Below are positions 11,221 through 22,945 of a DNA stretch of 64,000 nt, piece after piece. The translations under genes and the position numbers were made by a program. Origin of the DNA: Siphonodentalium dalli (lineage: Eukaryota; Mollusca; Scaphopoda; Gadilida; Siphonodentaliidae); contig CP136061.1 of assembly GCA_032622095.1 (NCBI GenBank), positions 256,503,582 to 256,567,581 on the forward strand, written 5' to 3'. The first letter of the stretch is position 1; the number at the start of each line of letters is the position of its first letter. Below the pieces are notes generated by a model that did not search any database, was not told where the DNA came from, and was given only the letters and a program-made list of their open reading frames with translations.

Positions 11221-11310
11221 ACTTGCGCCAGTCCATGCTGGACGCAAGTAATGTTTTCGGTTCGAATCTTTGTCTGTTTATTTGTCTGTTTATTTGTCTT
11301 TCCGGGAATA
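11221..11310. repeat. Hairpin plus GTCTGTTTATTT direct repeats
   Basis: ACTTGCG-C-CAG ... CTGG-A-CGCAAGT (11,221-11,249) is a near-perfect palindrome located exactly where MITE B is truncated. Three TTTGTCTGTTTAT-type units follow. It may be the end of another element that replaced the MITE's second half. Confidence 0.5.
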
Positions 11311-11979
11311 TAACCGAGATAACGGAAGCTGAAAATGAGGCCAACGCGCATGCGTTATTGTTCCAGTAATTTTTACGAAGCATTGAAGTTGGAAATTTCA
11401 ATCATATCCGCGGCTGAATGAGTGTGAATTTACTGAATTACTGATTACATGTATGTCTGATAATCGTATGAAATTCAGACTTCATGAAATCAGTTTAACT
11501 ATGGCTCAACCGAATCAGAGGTGCTGCGATACTTAACACAGGAATTTACGAAGATAAGACAAGGTCATGGACAGCTGACGGAGATGTTGTTTGTTTAGTC
11601 GCAGCGCTCTGTGAAATAGGTCATGTTTGTTGACTGTTTTCTGTTCCAAATTCTGAAATTACACATCGTTTAAATTAATTAAGGGATGTTACTGTTACAA
11701 TTCCTATTTACGGCTATTGGAACTCTTCGTGTTATTAATTCTGAGTTAGGTAAGTCGGATTTCTTGTATTTATCACACAATTTGAGAGAAAATTCACCAC
11801 AAATCAAATGCTGTGAAAATCTAAATCATTCGGAAATGGGGAAAACTATCTGACTATTTCGGTTTTAATAGAACTTTTATAGCCTATAGCCTAAATGCAC
11901 ATTTTAAATGATTTCGAGAAAATTCTCACATGTAATTTGATGAATATTTATGAGATACTAGCCAACTACTACTAGTAGG
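11311..11979. other. No gene recognised
   Basis: Unique-looking AT-rich sequence without coding or repeat features I can support. Confidence 0.3.
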
Positions 11980-12361
11980 TACCCTGCTGGACAAAACAAG
12001 TGTCCACTTAACCCCAGTGCAGTTAGCATTGCCACAGCGGCAAAAATGCAACTTCACTGCGGCTCCAATTGCTAACTACGGTTGGGCCGCAGTGTACTTG
12101 CCATTCGGCCATGGTGTAGTTGCCACGGTGTACCGGTACTTTCATTAAACTGAAAAAAGATGATACAAACCAGAAATCTAACCACGGTGAATTCGACCGC
12201 GTTGTACGGTAGTTGCCTTTCGACCATGGTGTACTTGCCATTCGGCCGCAGTGTACTTGCAGTTCGGCCGCGGTGCTCAACTGCAGTTACAAACTCTGGC
12301 ACCACGGCCGAACGGCAAATACACCGCGGTGCCAATGGACACTTGTTTTGTCGAGCGGGGT
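11980..12361. mobile_element. Inverted-repeat element of about 380 bp with internal repeats
   Basis: Ends are TACCCTGCTGGACAAAACAA and, on the other strand, TACCCCGCTCGACAAAACAA, then GTGTCCA on both. The interior repeats a unit of about 22 bp (GGCCGCAGTGTACTTGCAGT-like) at least six times, partly in inverted orientation. Short open frames on both strands are by-products of the repeats. Confidence 0.65.
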
Positions 12362-13516
12362 ACATGTACGATATTTCCTCATAGAAGAAGAGTGGCTGTG
12401 GCTAATTTTCCGCTACTGGTGGGATAAAGAGACAATCTTATTATGCCACTCAGGGTATATCGCATATATCTCATCTGGATTTGCGAGAATCCATACTAGT
12501 ATATACTTTTTCACTAGAATCCACGGTAATTTGCGAGAATCTATCGTAGAAATATAAGCCCTGCCGCTAGCAGCGTAATAGTCTTTGGACTGATAATGGT
12601 TATTTTGCGGCCAGCAGCAGAATAATGATATATTTATTTATAACGTAGCCTGTTTGGCTATTCTGTCGCGAATCATAAATGTGCTTTTATTATTTTAAGG
12701 CCCACTTTATGATGTTGACATTGACTACGGTTACCCGATTCAATACCCGATTCCCATGGCCCTACTCTAGCTATAGTCACGTTCCTGCATATGTACATAC
12801 GTGTACCGGTACATGTGTATGCAACAGCCAACACAAGTACATGTAATTCATGTGCTGGGCGCGTTACGGTATTGTTTTAAGTAGCGCCCCGCCAACAAAG
12901 GCAATATGGAGGCATAATGATCCAGATACGGTATACATGTACATACCGGTATAGGTTTTGAGAAAGATCTAAATGGTGGATTCAACGTTGTCATGGGTTT
13001 TGACAGCGATAAAAATCCAGCAAATTTTTTGTTGCGGTCAAATTCCCATGACCACATTAAAACTGCTGTTCATTTCTTATTCCGGTATATTAATTTAAGG
13101 GGAATCACTGCACTTGATGTTCATACTTCCATGTGTAATGCCAATCAATGCGGCCAGATACCAGGCGATGGGTGGAGTTTATAATTTGACAGCTGAAACA
13201 ATGTGGGCAACTTCAAAGTCGTGTAAAGTTCACAGTGTGCTATCAGCTGGAATATTACATTGAAAACATGTTCATGTCAAATTCACAAAAAGTGTACATG
13301 ATTTTTAGTAACATGTTTACTGTTGTGACATTTCTCTTTGATCCATCATGGTTTGAAGTGGTAACCTTTATGCAGCAGTGTTGTTGGTTACCACAGTACA
13401 TAAATTACCGAGGTGACACCACGTTATCGGTGGCCAATTACATTAAGGATAGCTATAGTTGTTGGCTAAATTGTCATACATGTACCGATACATGTAGTTA
13501 CATGTACTAGTACCGG
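12362..13516. other. No gene recognised
   Basis: Contains several ACCGGT/TACATGTA words but no gene, array or RNA I can support. Confidence 0.3.
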
Positions 13517-13829
13517 TGTAACACGTCATCTCCCCCCTGGGTATCTTCCCCCGGTGGGGGGGGGGGGAGATGTCCTAGGATATCTCCCCCCACCCTGGAT
13601 ATTTCCCCCCCATGTACGACTAAAAAATAATTTCACTCATATGATATCGTTTGGTTCTGAAATGGCCAGAAAAATGTTTTTTGAGATTAAAAAAATAAAA
13701 ATTATTAATTTTTTTTTTATTTAATAAAACAAAAGTGACAAAATTAGTGTTTTCACGAATTTGATTATTTGTTCATGAAATGACCAGAAAAATGTTTTTT
13801 TTTAATTCAATTTTTTTCTTTTCTTTCAA

Positions 13830-14445
13830 ACGTCCAGGCTTGGCTATTCCACCCACACCCGCACCAGCACCTACATGACAAAACAATCATCTTATGGTTT
13901 TATCGCTTATTTTGCTTTATATATAGTAATGAAACCGCGAGAAATTAGCTTCTCCAAGAGAAAGTTGTTTGAGTCAGGGTTTGGGGTGGGGGGGGGGAGA
14001 TGTCCAGGTCAGGATATCTCCCCCCCACACCCAGCACCTACATGACAAATAAATCATTGTATGGATTTATTGCTTGTTTTGCTTCATATAGTCATGAAAC
14101 AGCGAGAAATTAACTTCTTATGAGAAAAAGTTTTTTGAGTCAGAGTTTGGGGGGGGGAAATGTCCAGGTCAGGATATATCTCCCCCCCCCCCACCCAGCA
14201 CCTACATGACAAAAAAATAATCTTATGGTTTTATCGCTCGTTTTGCTTTATATAGTCATGAAACAGCGAGAAATTAACTTCTTCTGAGAACAAGTTTTTT
14301 GAGTCAGGGTTTGGGATGGGGCGGGGGAAGATGTCCGGGTCAGGATATCTCCCCCCCCCCCACGCAGCACCTACATGACAAAAAAATAATCTTATGGTTT
14401 TATCGCTTGTTTTGCTTTATATAGTCATGAAACAGCGAGAAATTA
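13830..14445 (+). repeat. Tandem repeat of about 166 bp, block 1 (4 units)
   Basis: AGCACCTACATGACA recurs at about 13,866, 14,032, 14,197 and 14,366 (spacing 165-169). Each unit carries a poly-G or poly-C run, GATGTCCAGGTCAGGATAT, CTTATGGTTTTAT and TAGTCATGAAACAGCGAGAA. Confidence 0.85.
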
Positions 14446-15879
14446 ACTAGTAATTGACTTGAAAAACGGGGTGATACCCAGGTAATGACAACGGTATTAC
14501 CAGTAGTATACAGTATCCACAGCAGTACGGTATCGAAATGGTCACTGCGGTGGAGTTACAGTACCGTTTGTTTATCAACTTTATGATACCGCAGTCTATT
14601 AGTGGGTCATCATACCGGTACAAAAAGTTGAAGACAATAATATGTCCATGAGTATCTTGTTTAAGGGAAAAGTAAGCATTGGCAGAGGGAAATGCTGTTA
14701 AAATAGTTAAAACCGCCATAAACAGAAATAATATTATATTATAAACAAAGTTAACAAACCTTGTTCTTACATGTATACATGCACAGACCATTCATAAATG
14801 TATAGTGTAAATTGCAGCATGTTATTGTCATGTTAGTACTCTGTGAGTCTAGTGTTATTTAAACAAATGCCATGTTATGTAAACAAACAGTACCGGTACA
14901 TACAGAGTATGCAATAAGCAAAACACTCAACACGATGGAGACCGCCACTACATGTATGTAATTGAACTTTTGTTAGAAATGCCACCAAGTTGTTTACAAC
15001 ATACCGGTATAGCTATCGCTAATCGTCACCTCAAGATATCTGTGTTGAATGGGTCACCACCAATCACTATCCTAAGAATCGTAACGGTGTGTAGTGTTTT
15101 GCTTACCGCTCACTGTTTACGTGCTGTACATGTATATACCTGTAAACAAACGCTTGGCTCACACAAAGTCAAAGTGTGTTTCAACTTTTGTGGATAAGAA
15201 TGCATTCATATTATCATTATTATCTTCTACCCGATACCTGTATAGTCTTAGTATATTCTTGGGGAAATTTTCATAATTTGGTAAAAAAAATTCTAAGTTA
15301 TAACCTGTACATGTATAACAAAGGCCATCCATGCATTTAAGAACCGCAGATATAAGGAGAATCACTGCATTTGATCTTCATGTCTGAGAACTGGGACCAC
15401 ATGCATCGTGGTGCAACCCCGGTACACACAGTATACACCTTACCGCCGTGTTGGAAGTTACCACAGTATACAGGGACATTTCTATGGTTGTTTTGATACC
15501 TGTTACAGGTATGGGCGCCCAAACTCGAGAAGCCAACTGACTCCCAAATTCCTAGTGGACAGTATTGAGTCAACCTGAATTTTCAAGGCAATTTAACAAT
15601 ATGCGATGTAAATAAAAAGTCTGCCATTGCAATACAGCCTTCATTTGCATGTTGAATTTTTAAATCAGAAATATAAATGTCATATTTATAATATACAATT
15701 GGTTCGGTGTATAAGCCATATTTAAAAGTTATATTGGGATACCGTTACTTCATATACAAATGTAGATCTTCGGCCCAAGTTCGGGGTGTCCTCTAGATGG
15801 GAGCTTACCATTCTTTCAGAATTATTTTAAAAACATGGCCACCGGTGGTCATATTGGATTTCAAACTCATCTTATGGTT

Positions 15880-16325
15880 TTATTGGGGGATGTCCAGGTC
15901 AGGATATCTTCCCACAACACAGCACCTACATGTACATGACAAAAACTCATCTTATGGTTTTATTGCTTATTTTGCTTTATATAGTCATGAAACAGCAAGA
16001 AATTAACTTCTTTGGAGAAAAAGTTGTTTGAGTCAGGGTTTGGGTTGGGGCGGTCAGATGTCCAGGTCAGGATACCAGTATCCCCCCCCCCCCGCCACCC
16101 AGCACCTACATGTACATGACAAAAAAATCACCTTATCATTTTATTGCTTTATATAGTCATCAAACAGCGAGAAATTTACTTCTGCGAAAAATTGTTCGCA
16201 TCAGGGTTTGGGGTGGGAGAAGATGTCCAGGTCAGGATATCTCCCCCACCCAGCACCATCATGACAAAAAAAATCATCTTATGGTTTTATCGCTTATTTT
16301 GCTTTATATAGTCATATATATCAAG
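15880..16325 (+). repeat. Tandem repeat of about 166 bp, block 2 (about 3 units)
   Basis: Same unit and orientation as block 1, with AGCACC markers near 15,913, 16,100 and 16,247. Homopolymer lengths differ between units. Confidence 0.8.
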
Positions 16326-16922
16326 CCTGGACATTTGAAAAAAAAAAATTTGAAATATAAAAAACAATATTAAATCATAAAAAAAAAAAAAAATTCTGGC
16401 CAATTCAGGGTCAAACAATATCAAATGAGTGAAATGATTTGTTAGTCATATATGGGGGGGGGGGCGATATCCAGGGTGGGGGGAGATATCCAGGGGGAGA
16501 TATCCTGTTACACCGATACATGTATGTATTTCGGCACTTTGTGTAACATGGTCTGCATCTGGTTTCTTTCCATTTTCACATTTTGACGTCATATCTGCAT
16601 GGACAGACTGGTTTCTCGGGAACTAATGGCCAGATCGCACTACAGTGCATTCTCTTACGGTGTATATGCGAGTGTCACGTAAGGAGCCTCGTATATATAA
16701 GAGAATGCACTGGCTTACAAGGTTGATGTAAATATTGTTAGGCGAATGTATTCTCTTCTGCATGTAAATAGATGTGAGCGTTTTCGCAAATTTTCAGAAA
16801 GCCACTAGTATACATGTACCGGTACATGTATGCATACCAACCTTATTAGCTCAACTTTACTTTGTAAAGCCATGGCTTAGTATCCGTCGTCCGTGTGCGT
16901 GTGTGATGCATCAACAATACAG

Positions 16923-17205
16923 GCTACAGGTCGTACCTTTGGTCGGATCATTATGAAATTTGTCATAGCTGTTGACATTGACATGCAGATGGGTACAAGT
17001 CATTTTAGGGTCATGCGGCAAAACAACATGGCCGTGGCCATCTTGGATTTCAAAATTCAATCGCACGGGCTACAGGCCATACTGTTTGTCTGATCATCAT
17101 GAAATGTGTCATGGATCATAATATTGACATGTAGATGGGAACGAGTCATTTTGGGGTCATTCGGAAAAAACATGGCCGCCAGCAGCCATCTTAGATTTTA
17201 ATCTT
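16923..17205 (+). repeat. Two-unit tandem repeat, period about 146 bp
   Basis: GGCTACAGG, TCATGAAAT, GTCAT, TTGACAT and CATTTTAGGGTCAT/CATTTTGGGGTCAT blocks recur in the same order; both units contain ACATGGCCG and a CATCTT-GGATTT end. Noncoding. Confidence 0.6.
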
Positions 17206-17374
17206 TGCATGACTAAATCTTTTGAACACTGTTAGATGTTGGGAGTTTATATTCTATAATAATTTTTACAAAAGGTATATACGGCTTTTAAATTTTTTTT
17301 TTAGGTTTTAAGTTTGACGTGGTGAACTCGTAGTCTGTTTGCATTGTGAATCTCCGATTTCCCACATGCCCTGA

Positions 17375-18506
17375 TTAGGGTTGCCACGACTATGAGTTTT
17401 CACAATCGACTAATCGACCGCTATAGTCGACGGTTAGTCGATTAATCGATTAATCGTTTATATATGTGGTCTATATTGCACCCAGGTAAAGACGTGATCA
17501 AATCGAAATTACAATGACTACATTACATCCAGTCTGAACACAGTTATAATCTGTCAGTCAGCAGGCTGGTCATTCTGAGGCCCCCGCCCGTCATCGGCCA
17601 CCTAAACTCAAATTTACGCAGCAGGTAAACGCCCTCCTCATCGCTATTCCCGCGGACGAGACATTAAACAAATATCTGTCCAGTCAATCAATGTTCCCCG
17701 TGAACATGCATCGCGGTCACGGTGCCAAATGAAAGCATGCGGAATTATCGCATACTTATTGAAAACGGACTATATAAAATCCCATTGTGTACCGATTGCG
17801 TCAACTGACATATTATAGCATTTAATTTTATTTCGCGGGTTTCGGTGTGTGTGCGCGCTGCCTGTTACTGTACTTTTAGTTTTGTTATTCAAAGTGTGTA
17901 CAACGCATCGTGCAGCGCGGTAGCGGGTGGGGGGTATATACGTTACCAAGTTGGAGAATGTGATGTATGTCTAACTAATAAGTGATGACACCAACTTGTT
18001 ATGGATTAACTGTCTAGTAACACTGAACATTCCATGTCCCGCGAACTTTGTGACTTTGTCAATTATTATCACGTTTTACAGTATGAAATTTGAAAAAAAG
18101 AAATTTAGATGCAGTCCCATGCATGTCGTCCATTTTGGATATGATGATCGCTAATTACAGATCCATAGGAAGATACGTTTACAGTTAAACATAATATATA
18201 AACAATGGAAAGCCTGTAACACATCAAAGGCCCACCAAACTCGTTGAAGATGACCGCCAAACGTCGGTTGCGTTATCAAAGGAAGCCGCATCAGAAGTGG
18301 CGACAGAACAGGCTGTCGGGTGGTAAATTGTACTATATACACTGTTAACTTTTACTTCCAGGCATTGTATTTGCGCATAGTACTGCTTAAATAGACAACC
18401 ATACCCCCCCCCCGTTTGGGCGATTAGTTGACGAAAGTAAATAACCGTCGACTACCATGCACACCTGCCGAAGGTTAGTCGAATAATCGTGGCAAGCTTA
18501 GCCCTG
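17375..18506. mobile_element. Putative 1.1-kb hAT-like non-autonomous element
   Basis: Left end TAGGGTTGCCACGACTA with several TAGTCGATTAATCG words; right end (other strand) CAGGGCTAAGCTTGCCACGA with TTCGACTAACC. The paired GTCGACTA-type subterminal words and CAGGG-like termini fit hAT elements. A clean 8-bp target duplication was not found, so the exact limits are uncertain. Confidence 0.4.
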
Positions 18507-20537
18507 ATATGTGATTGGCCTAATTGATATACGAAATTTAATGAACCATTGTGCATGTCTGAAGTGTAATTAATCATACCACGACTTAAGGCCTAATTGA
18601 ATCTTATTTGATGGGAATATGAATGTATGAAGTTATTTTTATAAGATTTAAAAAAGGCAGATATATCCTAGCTTATGCGTGTGTTTTAGCTGTGGTTCGT
18701 TAATTACGCTAGCGTGTGCTCATATTATATCTTGAGTTCAAAGAGTTGTGAATTCACTTAAGTTTATGAACAGAGCCTGGTGAAATGTTACTGTGTGGCG
18801 AGTCATACTCGTCTTCGAGCTACATGTATGCATGGTTTTATTAACGGTTTGTATTGTGAAGAGGTGAAATTGCCCGAAACCTCCACTGTTCCATTTTGCA
18901 CCAGGTTCTATTCATAAACAATTTTTAATTGAAATTTTTATTGTGTAATATTTGGGTTAAGTCTAATACATCAAAAGTTAGAGGTTTGGGGGAGTACATG
19001 TATGAGGATGCCACGGGAATTTTCTAAATGTTAGCCTCTGTAGCCCAAGCCCAAGTAAAAAAAAATGCAGACAGGTTGCAGTTTTTTTGCATCTGGCATT
19101 TCACTAATTTTATGTCTAAAATACGCATAAAACCCTACTGATATCACTCACATAACTGGGAAATTATCTCCTTTATACCAAACGACAGTTTCATCTGTTT
19201 CAGAAGCTGTTTAATTAAAATAAAATGGAATATACAGGTAAATATTTTTTTCTTTAAATATGGGCTGATAGGCATATGTCTACCACATACATATCCATTC
19301 AATGGAGTTTCCAAGTCAACGTGTGATGAGAGTATGCTATAGTTCTTCCTGTGTGGTCAAATTCCAATCTGCTAAATGGAAATTCTAACGCATCAATATA
19401 GTGGACAAATACACTTATACAGTAGGTCAGTAACCCATCAGCAGTTGATAGTTGCACATAAAACACTATTATAAGGCATATGCATCCAATTTTACAAAAA
19501 CAAATGATACATCTCCCAGCATATCCCCTGTATATCTAGTGAGGTATCATTTCCACCAGCAAGCTATTACACGAACCGAACATGTGTTTTGGCTATTTGG
19601 CTCTAACACATTTTAAGCTCATAACATCTCAGGACAGTGAACTCAATCTTGACTTTCGAGTCACTGTTGATGTTATGTAGACATATCCATGACATATCAG
19701 TTGTTAAGCTTCAATTCAACTAGAGTTGACATATTTTGGAAATAAATACATACCGGTATCTAGAGAGGATACATGTATTTGCCAGGATGCAATTGGAAAT
19801 ATTATTTTATAAATTGCTGATAGGTGTATCTGCAAACCTAGGTCGTTGTGCAGGATAGACACAATTTCTAACTAATTCCAGATTGATTAGTCTGTCAACC
19901 AGCACATTATCTACCATTATTTGATACAACTTGTCTACTGGAACATCTTCTTTATACAAAATGACAAAAGCAGTCACTATGTCAGACTGTAGGTGTTGTG
20001 AGATCAACATATTCATCTGAGTTGATATAAAACATGCAAATAATTCATTGATTAGCTTGATGCACGGATGAACGTTATTTTCTAGCCATTGATAGTCACA
20101 TTAATGTTTGAGAGCTGCTCGCTCTTTTCCATGCACACATTGATCTAGGTTTAAAAGTCCTACAGGTAGTTACATGAGGAAAAGTTTATTTATTTCAGTT
20201 TTACATTTCTCGAAGCTTCTTTCGAAGGGTGTCGGGAAGGAAGTTTTTCACCTCACCGTCCCATATGCAACATGTCAGCTTTATGTCACCTCCAATAAAG
20301 CCCATATACGGGTCCAGTAACATAAATAAGGTGTTTTTGCAGCTATAATAAGTTTTAAACTGTTAAAATGTTAAATATGAGGACAAAAGGTCTTTAGTAA
20401 AACATTTTTATGAGATTGTAAAAAATATGATTTTTTGCCTCTCGGACTACCCACCCCGACATACCTTCCTGCATCCCTACAGTGTATAATATCGGTAGCT
20501 TTGCGCAAGTCGGCATCTCTATGAGTGCATTCTAGTT
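18507..20537. other. No gene recognised
   Basis: About 2 kb of non-repetitive AT-rich DNA. One minus frame at 19,807-20,016 (69 codons) has a protein-like composition (ending RPRFADTPISNL) but matches nothing I know and could be a chance frame or a degraded exon. Confidence 0.3.
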
Positions 20538-20627
20538 TGTACTGTTTTGTTCCACAGATATAAGCGATAATGAGTATAATTAACGTTTATTTGTGACAAA
20601 ATTGCACAATATAATTTCTGGTCTCTG
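20538..20627. mobile_element. MITE interior fragment abutting copy C
   Basis: This segment of about 90 bp (TACTGTTTTGTTCCACAG ... CTGGTCTCTG) is nearly identical to 20,883-20,975 inside copy C, and both are followed by TTAA. Here the TTAA opens a new GATGG-type end; inside copy C it continues into the interior. Confidence 0.8.
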
Positions 20628-21155
20628 TTAAAGATGGATTATCTCTTTAAATAACAAATTTTAAATAGTTGCGTGTGTATAAAATAATAGATATGAACTG
20701 AAGACCTATGTCCGGAAAAGCTTCTATCAATTAATATTGATTTTATTTCGAATATTAAATCGGGCCCATTTATGTTACTATTTTTAGAACCGACCATTCT
20801 GATGAGACCGTATTGCGATATAGAGCACTGGGCTGTTCCTACGGCTACGCAACGAATGTCAAATGTCACAGATTGGTTGTTTGTACTGTTTTGTTCCACA
20901 GATATAAGCGATAATGAGTATAATTAACGTTTATTTGTGACAAAATTGCACAATATAATTTCTGGTCTCTGTTAACAGTAACCACTATTGTTCGTTAGCT
21001 GAACAAACACACCTTTTTAGACCAGAAAATATTCGAAATAAAATTAATATTAATCGATAGAAGCATTTCCGGACAAGAGTCTTCGATTCAAATCTAATAT
21101 TTTATACCCCGGTAACTATATAATACATGTTCACAAAGAGATAATCCACCTTTAA
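20628..21155. mobile_element. TTAA MITE copy C, full length
   Basis: TTAA AGATGGATTATCTCTTT (20,628 on) to AAAGAGATAATCCACCT TTAA (to 21,155), GATGG-type end first, so it is inverted relative to copies A, D, E and F. Intact interior motifs include GCGATATAGAGCACTGGGCT and ACAGTAACCACTATTG. Followed by AATACCTCACACAAAA, the same sequence that follows copy E. Confidence 0.9.
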
Positions 21156-21575
21156 AATACCTCACACAAAATCCGCTCAGTGGATTGTACATGTTATTTT
21201 ACTTTGTGGCGAAAAATAACTTGTTCATAAAACAAAATGATTATATTGCCTGTTCAGCGCTTGTTGTGAATGTAAATTCCTATAACTCAGGATTATATCA
21301 CCTTACGAAACTATGACAGTTAACTTCTTCAGTTGTTGTGTGAACATTTAGATATACAGAAGTTGTTCAAACTTGAGTTTTATGTTCTGCAACTAAATAT
21401 AATATGATCACATCCGTATGGTCTGATTTCACTTATTGGGTGTGGAGGCCGTCTTGAATATTTATATGCAATTCCAAGGTTTGGCTTAAAGCTACACATC
21501 GGTACTAATTTGACCCTCCGGTGACATTGTGATCGGTAAAATCGGGTACGGGTGTATTTCCATTGTTATAATATG
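21156..21575 (+). repeat. Segmental duplication, part 1 (pairs with 57,296-57,720)
   Basis: Nearly base-for-base match with 57,296-57,720, e.g. GATTGTACATGTTATTTTAC, TGATTATATTGCCTGTTCAG, CTATGACAGTTAACTTCTT, GGTTTGGCTTAAAGCTACAC. A few indels (an 18-bp extra piece near 57,316 in the other copy). Noncoding. Confidence 0.9.
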
Positions 21576-21875
21576 ATTACGTCAGTACGTATGGACAACC
21601 CAAAAACACGTACATGTACGTCCATCTATAAAATGAAAAATGTATGTTTCATAGGAGTGCCTGTATTTCTGGCCAACTTGGGATATATACGATGTAAAGA
21701 TCACGCCAGTACGTATGGACCGTAGGACGGCGACATGTCACTCTGTGTCCAAAGGTTCGCTAATCCCAAGGTTCATTATACCGAAGTTTCGCCATTCCCA
21801 AGGTTCTCTATATTCCTCGATATTCAGTTTTGAGAGGTTTCTTTATCATAAGACTCTTTTTATGAAGGAAATAAC

Positions 21876-22110
21876 TTAAAGGTACTCAATCCGATAAGAC
21901 GCTGCTAAATTACTCCTTCCTTGGTTTCGGTGGGGAAAAAAATATTTGATTAGTGTCGAGGAACCCACCCATCAAAGCTGAGAGTAATTAGATATCGATC
22001 TTTGCAGTTTGCTATTTTTATTGTTTCTGGGCCTGATCGTGCCAGAAGGACGAGGTCAAATGGGCGGTCTTCCAGATAAAGATGGATAACTGTAAAATCG
22101 TGGTAATAAT
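21876..22110 (+). repeat. Diverged direct repeat, copy 1 (pairs with 22,715-22,945)
   Basis: AGGTACTCAATCC, TTTCGGTGG/TTCGGAGG, AAATATTTGATT, GTCGAGGAACCCAC and AGATGGATAA occur in the same order in both copies. Between them, and inside copy 1's neighbourhood, AACCTTCG/GGTTCGC words repeat near 21,750-21,830 and 22,165-22,245. Confidence 0.6.
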
Positions 22111-22714
22111 AACTACCTGGTATTAGAGTTGTCCATCTTTTCTGGTTAAATACGCCCAGAATAGCAAACCTTCAGAATAGCGAACCTTCGATGTCTGAAT
22201 AAGAACCTTTGGAATAGCGAATATGGAACCTTCGAAATAATGAACGCGATCCTGTATGAAGAGCACATGACACGTCCATCAATAAATGTATACATGTTTC
22301 ATGGGACTGTTTATATATACATATATAAGACTGGGGTAAAGTTGAGACCAACATGTCTTTGTTAATTTTGGTGCCCAGATTTCAACGAAATTTGGTGTGG
22401 TGACTCAGAGTGCCCTGGCAGAGTGTATAATGGCGTTATTTTTCTAAATTTTGATTTAAACAAATTTAAATGAATAAAAAAAATATGAACATATGTGAAT
22501 ATTCAGGTACAAATAAACCTATTTGCACGAGAATATGTTGCAGCACCAGATATAGAGGAATGTGGGCCACAGTTAGACATGGGTCAGAGTGAGATATTGC
22601 CTCTAATATTTCTCTAATTTCCAGACCAATATCCATGGCGCCAGTCAAGCGATATTAGCCATATAGCGACCAATTTTCAAGGCAAAATTATTTTAATTTA
22701 ATTTTTGCAATTTT

Positions 22715-22945
22715 AAAGGTACTCAATCCAAATTAACCCTCGCAGATTATTATTTCCTTGACTTCGGAGGTGAAAAATATTTGATTCAAGTCGAGGAACC
22801 CACAACATCAAAGCTCATAGTGATCAGATACCGATTTAAAAAATCTATCATTTAAATTTTTTAGTGGCCCAGCAAACAGCAGACGAGAATACTTTTTCTG
22901 ACCAAATTGCAGATGAAGATGGATAATTCTAAAATCAACTGTTTT
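22715..22945 (+). repeat. Diverged direct repeat, copy 2
   Basis: See the paired copy at 21,876-22,110: same block order, about 840 bp downstream, moderate divergence. Confidence 0.6.

Larger units (their letters stand above)
13517..16512. mobile_element. 3-kb inverted-repeat element rich in G/C homopolymers
   Basis: Left end TGTAACACGTCATCTCCCCC and right end (other strand) TGTAACAGGATATCTCCCCC open arms of about 200 bp that also share TTTCACTCAT, TGGCCAGAA and an A/T-rich stretch. Inside are two blocks of a tandem repeat of about 166 bp separated by about 1.4 kb of unrelated DNA (14,450-15,780). No transposase recognised. Confidence 0.55.

Noticed and set aside
21590-22310. A foldback element defined by GGTTCGC/AACCTTCG words
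   Set aside because: The outer similarity (ACGTCCATC, TGTTTCAT) is in direct, not inverted, orientation, so no consistent terminal inverted repeat could be drawn.
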